The notes under the pieces are model-generated. The model did not search any database and had not been told where the DNA came from. It was given only the letters and a program-made list of their open reading frames with translations. 64,000 nt of DNA from NCBI RefSeq assembly GCF_024978135.1, contig NZ_JANTEZ010000001.1, positions 248,001-312,000 on the forward strand, read 5' to 3'. Shown piece after piece: positions 6,859 to 16,129 of the stretch (positions are counted from its first letter, which is position 1; each line of letters opens with the position of its first letter). The position numbers were made by a program, and so were the translations under genes. This stretch comes from Herbiconiux gentiana. Its GTDB lineage: Bacteria; Actinomycetota; Actinomycetes; Actinomycetales; Microbacteriaceae.

Positions 6859-9191
6859 CACGATGCCCTCGGCGCGCGACGGATGCCGTCGAGAACGACC
6901 GGGCTGTGAACGCTCGCGCCGGTCGATTCGTTCTTGCTGAAGTGTCGCAGGAAGTCCCAGATGATGGGCACGTGAGACGCGGTCTGCGCGTGCGGCAGCC
7001 CTACGCCGGCCGCGAAACGCGCACGCGCTACTCCATCGTGGTCGAGAAAGTCTCCGAAGAGCCAGTCGAGGTCTTCGAAGTCGGCGGTGAACGTGCGATC
7101 GAAGTCGATACCGAAAGCGCGCTTCACCGGGTCAGGTGACGACTCTGCGATGGCGCGAGTCTGAGCAAGGCTGATGGCGCGGTAGGCGGGCAGCTTGACG
7201 ATGTGCTCCATCCAGATGTCGAAGTTCCGCAGGTGGTCCGCGGCCGCCAAGGGAAATCGGTCTCCGCCGTCGAGCGTGCCGCCGACCGCGATGAACGGAA
7301 GTCCGTGGTCCGTGTTGCGTGCGTACGACGCGGGATCCTGATACCAGCGACCTTTGGCGAAGAGGTTGCCGCTCGGGCTCGGAGAGACGGCGGCGAGAAC
7401 GTCCGGGTACACGCATGCGAGCACGCCCGTCGCGTCGGAGCCGGCGGAATAGCCCACGGCGTACACGCGGCCGAGGTCCACCGGATATCCGCGGCGCAGG
7501 AGGTCGTCGAGGATGCGCGGGAACTCCTGCTCGACGTCCTCGTTGGACGGTCCACCGTTCCACGGCAGCACTGCGATGAACTTCTGGATGCCGGCGAGTG
7601 CCGGGAATCCGCGCGTCTCCGTGCGATTGATGGGTTCCCTCCCACCATGCGACACGTACACGAGTGCGTAGCGTTGGGTGGAGTCCAGATCGGTGGGGGT
7701 GAAGACCGCGTAAGCCCGATCGGTGCCGATCTCGAAGGCTTCTTTGCGCACGCCACGGGCCGCCCAGTGAGCGATGACATCAGCGCCGAGCTCATCGTCG
7801 GGGTACCGGTCGTAGATCTCCTGCATGCGCACGAGATTCTTGCCTGCCCGGGATGCGGCGAAGGCCTCTTCATCGAATTCGGGATGAGCCCACGCAGACG
7901 GGGAACCGCCTGGAGGAGGCCCGACCGGCATGAACTGAGCCCCGGGGTTTCCCTTGAGCAGGTGCACCGCGGCCGAAGCCACCGTCTCGGCCGCCCCCTG
8001 GGCATACGAAGACGACAGCGCCTCGTAGGTGATCCGCTGGTAGGCGGCCGCTTCGGGGAGGTACTTCGCGGCGCCGTCAGCCATCGTGACGACCAGTATC
8101 GGCTCGCCGGTGACCGCTGATCGAATCGTCTGCCCGGTTCGGACGGACAGCTCGGGTTGCACGCAGAGCAGACGCACCCCGCCTATCCGCAGAACGGCCA
8201 GGGGCACGTCGCGCGGCTCGTCCGGGGTGAAACGGTGAGTCCGCGTGGGTGCGATCTTCTCGCGAGGCAGAGCTTGCTGTCCGGGAACGGTGACGACCGC
8301 GCGATCCACCACGGTGGGGAGCGAACGTCGAGCGACGCGGCCCTCCGTCATGCAGCGCGCCACCTCCGCCCGCATGAGGTGGGCGATGCGGCGCACCTCG
8401 CTGTACGGATCACTCCGCACAGCAGACGGGTCGACACGCGGGGCTTGATCGCCGGCGGCGCCCGGGAGGAAGAAGGCCGTGCTCCCCGGGAACTCGTCTT
8501 CGATCAGTGCGCAGAAGACACCAGCGAGGTCGCCGCTGACGAGAAGTCCGCCGTCGTCGCCGCGTGCACCATTCATCACGGATGGCTGCACCGCGACATT
8601 GACGAGCACGGCGATCGGCGTGCCGTCGAATCCGCGGAGGGTCAGGACATCCAGTCGGGGATCGGTCGGGCTCGACTCATTCATGCCCAGACCCCATCCG
8701 TCGGACGTCTCCACATCGCGGTTGACCCCAACCGGGCAATCGCCCCGCGCGGTCTCGACTCGAGCGGCTCTCAGCTGCACGACGGCGATGCGGGCGGCAT
8801 CGGCGCACGCGGCGACCAGACGATCCTCGAACGCGTCGTTGCGGAGCTCGGCTGACCTCTCGGTGGACGTGCTGGCCGGGTGCACATGCGGAGCACTGAA
8901 CGTGTGGCTGGCGACCACGATGACCTGATCGTGCGGAGCACCCGTCTCAGCGCTGACCGCCTGCTTCGCCCGCTCTAGGGTGCGATCGGGCACGGAGGTG
9001 ACGTCGAGTGTCGTGAGCACCGTGCGGCCATGTCCACCATCGAAGAGCACCACGCGAGCGACGAGAGGATCGAGGATCGTCGTGAAGCCGTCGTGGGGCA
9101 GAATGCCCTCGAGATTGACGACAGATCGACCTCCGCCGACCCTCAAGGAAGACGAATCCCGCAGATCCTCCGCATCCTGCGTGTTCACCAT
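6858..9191 (-). CDS. neutral-ceramidase-like domain fused to an alpha/beta-hydrolase esterase
   Basis: 777 residues. Residues 15-410 follow the neutral/alkaline ceramidase N-terminal domain: SHTFSAPH (95-102) matches the family's THTHSAP zinc-site motif with its first His replaced, GAAGD (245-249) matches the active-site loop, and ADGAAKYLPEAAAYQRITYE (371-390) matches the family's NDSIGYLP...YE motif. Residues 490-750 form a poly-hydroxybutyrate-depolymerase/feruloyl-esterase-like alpha/beta hydrolase with nucleophile Ser582 in GYSAGS. No signal peptide is evident. It overlaps the carboxylesterase stop and the GT20-like start, so it lies mid-operon. It may hydrolyse amide and ester bonds of one compound; the substrate is unknown. 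Confidence 0.72.
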   Translation of the reverse strand: MVNTQDAEDLRDSSSLRVGGGRSVVNLEGILPHDGFTTILDPLVARVVLFDGGHGRTVLTTLDVTSVPDRTLERAKQAVSAETGAPHDQVIVVASHTFSAPHVHPASTSTERSAELRNDAFEDRLVAACADAARIAVVQLRAARVETARGDCPVGVNRDVETSDGWGLGMNESSPTDPRLDVLTLRGFDGTPIAVLVNVAVQPSVMNGARGDDGGLLVSGDLAGVFCALIEDEFPGSTAFFLPGAAGDQAPRVDPSAVRSDPYSEVRRIAHLMRAEVARCMTEGRVARRSLPTVVDRAVVTVPGQQALPREKIAPTRTHRFTPDEPRDVPLAVLRIGGVRLLCVQPELSVRTGQTIRSAVTGEPILVVTMADGAAKYLPEAAAYQRITYEALSSSYAQGAAETVASAAVHLLKGNPGAQFMPVGPPPGGSPSAWAHPEFDEEAFAASRAGKNLVRMQEIYDRYPDDELGADVIAHWAARGVRKEAFEIGTDRAYAVFTPTDLDSTQRYALVYVSHGGREPINRTETRGFPALAGIQKFIAVLPWNGGPSNEDVEQEFPRILDDLLRRGYPVDLGRVYAVGYSAGSDATGVLACVYPDVLAAVSPSPSGNLFAKGRWYQDPASYARNTDHGLPFIAVGGTLDGGDRFPLAAADHLRNFDIWMEHIVKLPAYRAISLAQTRAIAESSPDPVKRAFGIDFDRTFTADFEDLDWLFGDFLDHDGVARARFAAGVGLPHAQTASHVPIIWDFLRHFSKNESTGASVHSPVVLDGIRRAPRAS

Positions 9192-10702
9192 GAGCGCTGG
9201 GTGGCGAAGAAGCGGCGGAAGAAATCGACGTGGTCGCTCGGAGCAATGAGCATCGGTGACCAGACCGGGCCGAGCTCGAACGTCACCGGTGCGTCACCGA
9301 CGGGAGGCCAGACTGGCAGGCCGACACCGTTGGGGTCTCCCGAGGCGATGAAGTCGACGAGGTAGTCGACCATGATCGACGAGATCTCCCGGTCGACGGT
9401 CTGATAGTCAAGGTTCTCGACCTGCAGATTCCCGAGGAAGTAAGGCATCTCCGACCCGTGGTACGCGCCCCGCTCGGCACCGGCATCGCTCGGCGGACGG
9501 TGCGTCCAGTAGTAGGTGTAGAACGGGGCCCTCACTGTGCGTTGCCACTCCTGGGCCAAGAGCCAGGTCGAGATCCGGGTGCCCTCCTGCAAGGCCCGGT
9601 TGTGCGACGCGCGCGCCGTCTCGTCGTCATCGGCCGGGTAGAGGGCCAGAAACTCGTCCACCTGGTCGCCATAGCGAGCCGACGCATACGCGAGATATTC
9701 CGCGAGCGTGATCGTCGGGCGCGGTTTCGCACCCGACTCGTCGAGATTGTTGCCGCACAGTACCCGAACAGGATTCTGTGTACCCGACGCCACCACGTCC
9801 CAGTACGAGCTCGGCAGCACCCAGCCATCGACCGTCGGGCGAAACAGCGGCGGCCCGGGGGTGCCGGGAACGCTCGGGTCAGTGAGCATGGTCGGAGTCC
9901 TCAGCCGATCGGTGGGGAGTGCCCGCAGCTGTGCCACCGTCTCTGCGCCGAGGGACGCGGCGAAGGCCGCACCATCGTTCTCCGCCTGTGCGAGTTCGCG
10001 ATGTGAGGGACTGAGCGTTGCGATCGCCGGGTCTCGAGGAAAGAGTGCGGCGCTCTCGACGATGACCTGATGGAACAGGCCACGGGCGAGCGGTGAATAC
10101 GTCAGCATCAGCGTCGATGCGCCCCCACCGGATTGACCCGCGACGGTGACCCGATCGGGGTCGCCACCGAACTGCCCGATGTTGCGTTGCACCCAGCGGA
10201 GTGCAGAGATCTGGTCGAGAAGGCCGTAGTTCCCGGATGCACCATGGCCGCTCTCGTCACTGAGCTCGGGGTGGGCGAGAAATCCGAAGGCGCCGGTGCG
10301 GTAGTTGAACGTGACGACGGTGACGCCCTTGGAGGCGAGCGTCGAGCCGTCGAAATACGGGTCGGAGCCGTGTCCGAAAGCGAACCGGCCGCCGTAGATC
10401 CACACCAGCACGGGGCGCGGGGCGTCGCTGGGCTCGACGCTCGTCCAGACGTTCACGTGGAGACAGTCTTCGTCTTGAGCGAGCCCGGCCGCCTCTTCCT
10501 CCTGCGGGGGAACAGGGCCGAACGTATCGGCGGTGCGCACCTCGGTCCAGGGCGTGACCGGCCCGGCTGGGCGCCAGCGCGCTTCGCCTGCGGTCGACGC
10601 CCCGAATGGGATCCCCTTGTAGACCGCAACACCGGGGAGACGCGCGGGTACTCCCAGAACGGGGCCGGATTCGGTCGTGACGGGAGTGTTCAATCTGGTC
10701 AT
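9185..10702 (-). CDS. type-B carboxylesterase
   Basis: 505 residues, the usual length of the PnbA-type carboxylesterase family. Landmarks are the EDCLHVNVWTS signature (78-88), an oxyanion-hole segment WIYGGRFAFG (103-110; commonly HGGGF, here with Arg), nucleophile Ser191 in GQSGGGAS, and a C-terminal His in GAYHGSEMPYFLG. It hydrolyses carboxylic esters in the cytoplasm; no export signal is visible. Its end overlaps the start of the ceramidase-like fusion by 7 bases, so the two esterase-type enzymes are translationally coupled. Confidence 0.88.
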   Translation of the reverse strand: MTRLNTPVTTESGPVLGVPARLPGVAVYKGIPFGASTAGEARWRPAGPVTPWTEVRTADTFGPVPPQEEEAAGLAQDEDCLHVNVWTSVEPSDAPRPVLVWIYGGRFAFGHGSDPYFDGSTLASKGVTVVTFNYRTGAFGFLAHPELSDESGHGASGNYGLLDQISALRWVQRNIGQFGGDPDRVTVAGQSGGGASTLMLTYSPLARGLFHQVIVESAALFPRDPAIATLSPSHRELAQAENDGAAFAASLGAETVAQLRALPTDRLRTPTMLTDPSVPGTPGPPLFRPTVDGWVLPSSYWDVVASGTQNPVRVLCGNNLDESGAKPRPTITLAEYLAYASARYGDQVDEFLALYPADDDETARASHNRALQEGTRISTWLLAQEWQRTVRAPFYTYYWTHRPPSDAGAERGAYHGSEMPYFLGNLQVENLDYQTVDREISSIMVDYLVDFIASGDPNGVGLPVWPPVGDAPVTFELGPVWSPMLIAPSDHVDFFRRFFATQRSW

Positions 10703-10717
10703 GATGCGTGCGTCCTG

Positions 10718-11137
10718 TCAGGCGGAGATGTCGTCGAAGCCCAGAGTGCGCAGAACACCCTGGATGATGGTGTCCTCCAGCTCTGGAGCGCCGGACATGC
10801 CGACACCGCCGATGACCTTGCCCTCGCGGAGAATGGGCATGCCCCCGTCGCCGGGCACGATGGGATACTGACCGAGCTGGGACAGTGCGGACAACACGAT
10901 CGGGCGCGTCTGCTGCCAGTCGTCGAGGGTTCGGGAGGGCTTCCGCATGATGGCGGCCGTGTACGCCTTCGCGAGCGAGAGCCGGAGCGTGAGGCCGGTC
11001 TTCTCCTCGCTGCGGCGCGCCACGAGTGCATCACCATGCTCGTCGGCGACAGCGATCCCGACCTCGTAGCCGTGCTCCCGCGCAGCGGCGGCGCAGGCGG
11101 CGAGGATCTGTTCGGCTTCTTCGGTGGTGAGAGACAT
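10718..11137 (-). CDS. GlcG/HbpS-family (DUF336) protein
   Basis: 139 residues covering the complete heme-degrading/GlcG-type domain: N-terminal helix LTTEEAEQILAACAAAAREHGYEVGIAVADEHGD, then LSLAKAYTAAIMRKPSRTL, and the glycine-rich PGDGGMPILREGKVIGGVGMSG typical of the family. ATG 11137 was chosen because AGGAGA lies 6 bases upstream. Members bind heme or small molecules, or assist oxidases such as glycolate or diol systems; the role is rarely known. It sits between the aldo/keto reductase and the esterases, 15 bases before the carboxylesterase. Confidence 0.82.
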   Translation of the reverse strand: MSLTTEEAEQILAACAAAAREHGYEVGIAVADEHGDALVARRSEEKTGLTLRLSLAKAYTAAIMRKPSRTLDDWQQTRPIVLSALSQLGQYPIVPGDGGMPILREGKVIGGVGMSGAPELEDTIIQGVLRTLGFDDISA

Positions 11138-11217
11138 GGGTTCTCCTGACTGGTGTTCTAGGGGCGGTGTGGATGACGGGGTTCGGAGCGCACCGGCGGG
11201 TGCCTTCTGCAGGGCGC

Positions 11218-12078
11218 TCAGAACTCTTCGTGAGTCCGCGGGTCGTGTCCGACCCGCATCTGCGGGAATGCCGACGTGATCTCCGCCACTTCGGCAGCGG
11301 TGAGCGCGAAACCGAACACGTCGCGGTTCTCCCGCTGGCGTTCGGGAGAGGCTGAACGGGGAAGGGGGATGACCGCTTGTTCGAGGTGCCAACGGAGCAC
11401 GATCTGTGCCGGTGTCACTCCATGACGCCGGGCCAGCTCGCTCAGCACCGGTGATGAGAGAACCCCGGTACCTCGGCCCAACGGGCTGTACGCCATGGTT
11501 CGAATGCCGTGAGCTCGATGCCACTCCCTGATCGCGTCCTGGCTGAAACCCGGATGCACCTCGATCTGGTTGACCGTGGGGAGTTCACCCGTCTCGAGCT
11601 CGAGACGCTCGAGATGCTCCGGGAGGAAATTCGAGGTCCCGATGCTCCTGATCAACCCCTGATCACGCAGCCGGATCATCGTGCTGAAGGAATCGGCGTA
11701 CTTGCCGACCGCCGGGAGCGGCCAATGGATCAGATAAAGGTCGACGTAGTCGAGCCCCAATCGCTCCAGCGACTCGTGCACCGCGCGCTCGGTGTCGCGC
11801 CCACCCTGATCGGCGCCACGCAGCTTCGTGATCACCTTCACGTCAGCGCGCGGAAGGCCTGCGTGCCGGAGACCGTCTCCGACGCCGACTTCGTTTCCGT
11901 ACGCCGACCCGGTGTCGATGAGTCTGTACCCGCACGCGACTGCGCTGGCTACGGCCTGTGCCGTCTCATCGACACCCATCGGTGCGGTACCGAGCCCGAC
12001 GGAATCGACGACGAAACCGTCGGACAACACCACCTCGGTCGCGTTGGCCGTGCGGTCGGCTCGCTCGTTGACGCCCAT
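11218..12078 (-). CDS. aldo/keto reductase
   Basis: 286 residues with the intact AKR tetrad Asp55, Tyr60 (GYRLIDTGSAYGNE), Lys85 (VITKL) and His118 (LYLIHWP), and the cofactor-loop IPLPRSASPERQRENRDVF. It resembles the AKR5-type (2,5-diketo-D-gluconate reductase-like) group and reduces carbonyls with NADPH. The start at ATG 12078 is preferred over codons further upstream because AGGAGG is 5 bases before it. It is the first gene of the minus-strand esterase operon and lies about 50 bases downstream of a promoter-like pair at 12135-12163. Confidence 0.88.
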   Translation of the reverse strand: MGVNERADRTANATEVVLSDGFVVDSVGLGTAPMGVDETAQAVASAVACGYRLIDTGSAYGNEVGVGDGLRHAGLPRADVKVITKLRGADQGGRDTERAVHESLERLGLDYVDLYLIHWPLPAVGKYADSFSTMIRLRDQGLIRSIGTSNFLPEHLERLELETGELPTVNQIEVHPGFSQDAIREWHRAHGIRTMAYSPLGRGTGVLSSPVLSELARRHGVTPAQIVLRWHLEQAVIPLPRSASPERQRENRDVFGFALTAAEVAEITSAFPQMRVGHDPRTHEEF

Positions 12079-12445
12079 GGGGCCTCCTTGCCTCGTGTGC
12101 CGGCGGTTTCTGAAGAACTCGCGGCGTTTCGATGAGCATAGCCGGGACAATTAGTTTTGTCACCTACTGGTGTTGACTTCTGAATGTGCCATTGAGTCGC
12201 GAGAAGCCGTGACCAAATCGTCACCTCGATCTCGCTTATCGTCCGGATTTACTGACAAGTCGGCTGATCGAAGCGGCGAGGAGTCGATGCGGGAGGTAGT
12301 TTCTCGTCGGACAGGTATTGATTTCTTGACAAACCTATGGGACCTTCTGTTCACGACATCGAATGCTGCACGATACTGAGTGAAGATCGAAGCAATCGAT
12401 CGTCGTTACCTAACCCCTGCTCAACGAAGACAGATTGGTTGCACG
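12079..12445. other. divergent intergenic region between esterase operon and sugar importer
   Basis: 367 bases without a convincing gene. It holds the minus-strand promoter described separately. On the plus strand a consensus TTGACA lies at 12326-12331 about 115 bases before the binding-protein gene, but I could not find a good -10 at the right distance. The base composition is clearly more AT-rich than the flanking genes, as expected for a regulatory region. Possible MarR sites for the regulator at 15534 were looked for; no strong palindrome was found. Confidence 0.5.
12135..12163 (-). promoter_or_regulatory. sigma-A-type promoter of the esterase operon
   Basis: Read on the minus strand, GTGACA (12163-12158) is followed by 17 bases and then TATGCT (12140-12135), a good match to a housekeeping promoter. 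The predicted start of transcription would be about 50 bases before the aldo/keto reductase ATG. A small inverted repeat, CACC-TACT-GGTG (12161-12172), overlaps the -35 and might be a regulator site. Confidence 0.5.
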
Positions 12446-13744
12446 ATGATGCGTATCCGAACCGGTGGGGTCGCAGCCCTCACCATCCTCGCTTTAGGAG
12501 TGAGCCTCACGGCATGCTCCGCGGGCTCGAGCGAGGGAACAGACTCCGGCGACCCGCCCACGGGACTGACCCTCACGCTCTGGCACCCGGCGTTCGACTC
12601 CCCCGAACTTCTCGATCTCTATCACGCCTGGGAAGAGGAGTCGGGCAACAAGCTCGACATCTTCGACGTTCCTCCGCCCGAGCTCATGAATGTCATCCAG
12701 ACGAAGTGGGCGGCCGGCGAGAAGCCGGACATCCTCGGTTGGCTCGGCGACCCGGCTCCGATGCTTGCACTCAACCCGCTTCAGAACCTCCAAGACCTCA
12801 GCGACATGACGTTCGTCAAGACCGCCGATGCCGTCGCGTTGAACGGTGGAACCTTCGACGATAAGGTCTACTCGGCTCAGCTCGGCCCTCTGGCCGTCAC
12901 CGGCGTGTACTACAACAAGAAGGTGTTCGCCGACGCCGGGCTCGAAGCGCCCCAGAGCTATGACGATCTCGCGTCCATCTGCTCGACGCTCCTCGGCTCC
13001 ACCCCCGGCGTCACTCCGATCTATGAAGCCGGCACCACAGGGGCGGTCATGAATCTCGCCTCGAGCAACTACATCGCCGAGAGCAACGTCGACTCCGCTT
13101 TCTCCGACGCCATCGCCGACGGTAGCGAGAAGATCAACGACCCCGACGGTCCGATCGTCAAGGGGTTCGAGGCCTACGCCGGGCTGCGCGATCAGGGCTG
13201 CTTCAACGACGACGCCACGACCGGCACGGAGGAAGCGCAGGCCAAGGGTCTGATGGACGGTTCCGTGGCGATGTTCGCCAGCGACACGAACGCCGTCAGC
13301 CGGCTCGACGCGCTTGCCGATGCAGCCACGGTGGATGCGACAGTCGGTTTCGTCGCGGTTTCCGCAACCTCACCCGTCGCCAACAGCCACGGCAACCCGT
13401 CGGGCACGCTGTACCTGCCGAAGACCGGCGACAGCGCCAAAGAGGCAGCCGCGCGCGACTTCATCAACTTCGTCACCGGGCCTGCCTACCAGGACTACCT
13501 CGATGCCGCGAAGATCATCCCCACCTTCAGTGGGGTCACCACCCCGGAGCTCCAGGGCCTCATGCAGGACATCGACAAGGCCTCAACCGACGGCACGGCG
13601 ACGTACTGGGTCGGCCTCCCGGGCTTCGGTGGTGGCCTCAGTGGCGAGGTGCAGAAGCTTCTCGCCGGCCAGTCCACCCCTCAGCAGGCAGCCGACTCCG
13701 TGCAGACGCTGTACGAGCAGGCCAAAGCCGCAATCGGCGAGTGA
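12446..13744 (+). CDS. sugar ABC transporter substrate-binding lipoprotein (CUT1)
   Basis: 432 residues with an Arg-containing N-terminus, a hydrophobic core, and lipobox LTAC (Cys about 25), so an exported lipoprotein. The mature part is an extracellular solute-binding family 1 domain (TLTLWHPAFDSPELLDLYHAWEEESG, EKPDILGWLGDPAPM, GSVAMFASDTNAVSRL). ATG 12446 (or the adjacent ATG 12449) was chosen because it begins the signal peptide; the open frame continues 22 codons upstream without that logic. It captures an oligosaccharide or glycoside for the two permeases that follow directly. No ATPase is encoded here. Confidence 0.87.
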   Translation: MMRIRTGGVAALTILALGVSLTACSAGSSEGTDSGDPPTGLTLTLWHPAFDSPELLDLYHAWEEESGNKLDIFDVPPPELMNVIQTKWAAGEKPDILGWLGDPAPMLALNPLQNLQDLSDMTFVKTADAVALNGGTFDDKVYSAQLGPLAVTGVYYNKKVFADAGLEAPQSYDDLASICSTLLGSTPGVTPIYEAGTTGAVMNLASSNYIAESNVDSAFSDAIADGSEKINDPDGPIVKGFEAYAGLRDQGCFNDDATTGTEEAQAKGLMDGSVAMFASDTNAVSRLDALADAATVDATVGFVAVSATSPVANSHGNPSGTLYLPKTGDSAKEAAARDFINFVTGPAYQDYLDAAKIIPTFSGVTTPELQGLMQDIDKASTDGTATYWVGLPGFGGGLSGEVQKLLAGQSTPQQAADSVQTLYEQAKAAIGE

Positions 13745-13762
13745 CCTAGGTAGACATCCACA

Positions 13763-14689
13763 ATGACTAGCACAACCCGACAGGGTCGCCGCGGCGCGTT
13801 CAACGCTCCGCGGCGACCCCGCCGCTTCCATCCCACCTGGCACTTCTGGTTCGCACTCCCGGCGATCATCCTCGTGCTGGCGTTCTTCCTGGTCCCGTTC
13901 CTGGCGAATGCCGGCTTCGCATTCACTCAGTGGACGGCCTACAGCAGCGACATCACCTGGAACGGCTTCGAGAACTTCCGAACGCTCGCCGACCTGGGGG
14001 TTCTCGGGCACGCCGTGCTCATCACGCTCGTCTACGCGGCGGTTTCGATGCTCGTTCAGAACGTCGGGGGTCTCTTCCTCGCAAACGCCTTGCAGGAGCC
14101 CACCCGGGTGAACAACGTCTTCCGAGCGGTCTTCTTCATCCCGGTTCTCGTCTCAGGTCTCGCCGCCGGCTACATCTGGGCGGCTCTTCTCGCCGCGCAA
14201 GGCCCCCTCAACCAGTTCCTCTCCGCAATCCTGCCCGGCGGCTTCGTGTACTCCTGGCTGGGGAACCCCGTCAGCGCCCTCGTCGCCGTCGCGTTCGTCG
14301 ATGCGTGGAAATGGGTGGGGTTGGCCATGACCGTCTACATCGCGGGCCTGAACGCCATCCCCAAGCAGCTCTTCGAAGCTGCAGCGCTCGATGGCGCCGG
14401 TCCCTGGCGACGTTTCTGGAAGGTGAAGGTGCCTCTGCTTGCACCGGCCTTCTCCTTCAACGTCGTGATCGGCATCGTGGGGGCACTGAGCTCTCTCGAC
14501 ATCATCTTCGCGGCCACTGGCGGCGGCCCCGGAGACGCGACCACCGTCCTGCAAGTGGCGTCCTACCGCCAGTACGGTCAGGGCCTGTTCGGAACAGCCA
14601 GCGCCCTCAGCCTCGTCATCGCGGTCATCGGTGTCGTCATCGCCATCCCGCTGATCTCCGCACTTCGTCGCCGGGAGGTACGACTGTGA
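13763..14689 (+). CDS. sugar ABC transporter permease (MalF-type)
   Basis: 308 residues, about six membrane segments, and the CUT1 ATPase-docking EAA loop EAAALDGAGPWRRFWKVKVPLL. The N-terminus (RRGAFNAPRRPRRFHPTWHFWF) is basic and cytoplasmic. It starts 18 bases after the binding-protein gene and its stop overlaps the next GTG start by 4 bases. With the next gene it forms the membrane channel of the importer. Confidence 0.9.
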   Translation: MTSTTRQGRRGAFNAPRRPRRFHPTWHFWFALPAIILVLAFFLVPFLANAGFAFTQWTAYSSDITWNGFENFRTLADLGVLGHAVLITLVYAAVSMLVQNVGGLFLANALQEPTRVNNVFRAVFFIPVLVSGLAAGYIWAALLAAQGPLNQFLSAILPGGFVYSWLGNPVSALVAVAFVDAWKWVGLAMTVYIAGLNAIPKQLFEAAALDGAGPWRRFWKVKVPLLAPAFSFNVVIGIVGALSSLDIIFAATGGGPGDATTVLQVASYRQYGQGLFGTASALSLVIAVIGVVIAIPLISALRRREVRL

Positions 14690-15537
14690 GCACCACGTCA
14701 CCCATGCAGGCATCCCGCCTGCAGCAGACACTCAAGTACATCTTCCTCGGGATCTTCGCGGTTCCGTGGGTGGCCGTCCCCCTCTGGATGCTCCTCGTGA
14801 ACTCCTTCAAGACGGAGGGCGAATCGTCGGTACTGTCACTCGCTCTGCCCACCGAATGGGCAGCCGTCGAGAACTACACCAAGGTCTTCACCGAGGGCAA
14901 CTACTTCGTCGGACTCGGGAACAGTCTTCTGATCGCCATTCCGGTCGTGGTCGTCGTGCTCATTCTCGGGTCGATGGCCGCCTGGGCCTACGCACGGTCG
15001 AATGCCATGGGCCTCCGTGTCACATTCTTCATCTCGGCCATGTCGATCATGCTGCCGCCGGCCATCATCCCGACGATCTTCATTCTCACGAAGATCGGGC
15101 TGCAGGGAACGACCTGGGGATACATGCTCGTGCTCACCGCCACTAAGGTCGGTGTCATCATCTTCCTCGCCGTCGGGTTCGTCCGCACGCTTCCGACCGA
15201 TTACGAGGAGGCCGCGCAGTTGGACGGCGCCGGACGGCTCCGCACCTACTGGCACGTGATTCTTCCTCTCATGCGCCCCGTGCTGTTCACCGGGGCGGTC
15301 ATGCTGGTCATCGGAGTCTGGAACGACTTCCTGTTCGCGCTGTTCCTGCTTGCCGGCAAGGCGAATGCCACCCTGCCACTGACCCTCTACTCATTCGCCC
15401 TCGCGCCAACGGGTGCCGTGCGCTGGAACCTCGTCTTCGCGAGTGTCGTGATGACCAGCATCCCGCTGTTCATCGCCTACGTCGTCCTTCAGCGCCGCGT
15501 GCTGTCCGGCCTGACCGAGGGGGGGACGACCGGATGA
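14686..15537 (+). CDS. sugar ABC transporter permease (MalG-type)
   Basis: 283 residues starting at GTG 14686, which overlaps the previous stop (GTGA) and follows a GGGAGGT ribosome site. It has six predicted membrane segments and the EAA loop EEAAQLDGAGRLRTYWHVILPLM. The WNDFLFALFLL segment is typical of MalG-type partners. It completes the CUT1 permease; the energising ATPase must be encoded elsewhere, as with MsiK-type shared ATPases in actinobacteria. The MarR gene starts inside its stop codon. Confidence 0.9.
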   Translation: MSTTSPMQASRLQQTLKYIFLGIFAVPWVAVPLWMLLVNSFKTEGESSVLSLALPTEWAAVENYTKVFTEGNYFVGLGNSLLIAIPVVVVVLILGSMAAWAYARSNAMGLRVTFFISAMSIMLPPAIIPTIFILTKIGLQGTTWGYMLVLTATKVGVIIFLAVGFVRTLPTDYEEAAQLDGAGRLRTYWHVILPLMRPVLFTGAVMLVIGVWNDFLFALFLLAGKANATLPLTLYSFALAPTGAVRWNLVFASVVMTSIPLFIAYVVLQRRVLSGLTEGGTTG

Positions 15538-16121
15538 GCGGACTCGACGCAGATCGCCCGAATCAGGATGGCCTCCCGGACGATCCCGAGGGTTCCGCGG
15601 CCACTCGACGGAAGCCAGTCCCTGAGGTCGTCTCCGCGGGGAACGGCACGACTGCGGCTCGGCTCTCGCACCTGTTCCCCGCAGTCTGGCGCACCGTGAC
15701 CCGCGCCTCCCGAGCCGCCGAGTCGATGCCGTCCGTCGAATCGCAGGTGACCATCCTGCGCCGCCTCGTGGCCCTCGGGGAGTCCACACCCGCTCAACTC
15801 GCGGATGAGTTGCGGCTGGCCCGGCCCACGGTCAGCAACCTGCTCAAACGGTTGGAGAAGGACGGCCTGGTCGTCAGAGCACGCTCCCTCGAGGATGCGC
15901 GCTCCATCCTGGTTGTCTCCACCGAACGCGGGCGATCGGTGCTCAATGAGTTCCGGCGCGATCGACTGGTGATTCTCAACGACGCCCTCGGGCGATTGTC
16001 GAGAAAAGATCGCGAGATCATCGAGGGTGCGTTGCCCGCCCTGGAGAATCTGCTCGAAGAACTCGAACTCATCGATCACGAGCACGCAGAGTCCGATCAA
16101 GAATCCGCCGAATCGGCCTAA
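15534..16121 (+). CDS. MarR-family transcriptional regulator
   Basis: 195 residues: a disordered polar N-terminus (1-40), then a winged helix-turn-helix (ESTPAQLADELRLARPTVSNLLKRLEKDGLVVRARSLEDAR) and a C-terminal dimerisation helix (ALPALENLLEELELI). The ATG overlaps the permease stop (ATGA), so it is the fourth gene of the importer operon and probably controls it. It is a paralogue of the MarR at 16753-17277: both share LARPT[VI]SNL and the ending LPxLxxLxEELE-like helix. Confidence 0.87.
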   Translation: MSGLDADRPNQDGLPDDPEGSAATRRKPVPEVVSAGNGTTAARLSHLFPAVWRTVTRASRAAESMPSVESQVTILRRLVALGESTPAQLADELRLARPTVSNLLKRLEKDGLVVRARSLEDARSILVVSTERGRSVLNEFRRDRLVILNDALGRLSRKDREIIEGALPALENLLEELELIDHEHAESDQESAESA

Positions 16122-16129
16122 GGAGTCCC

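Noticed and set aside
12326-12331. TTGACA as the -35 of the CUT1 operon at 12446
   Set aside because: No acceptable -10 lies 16-19 bases downstream, so no promoter was called.
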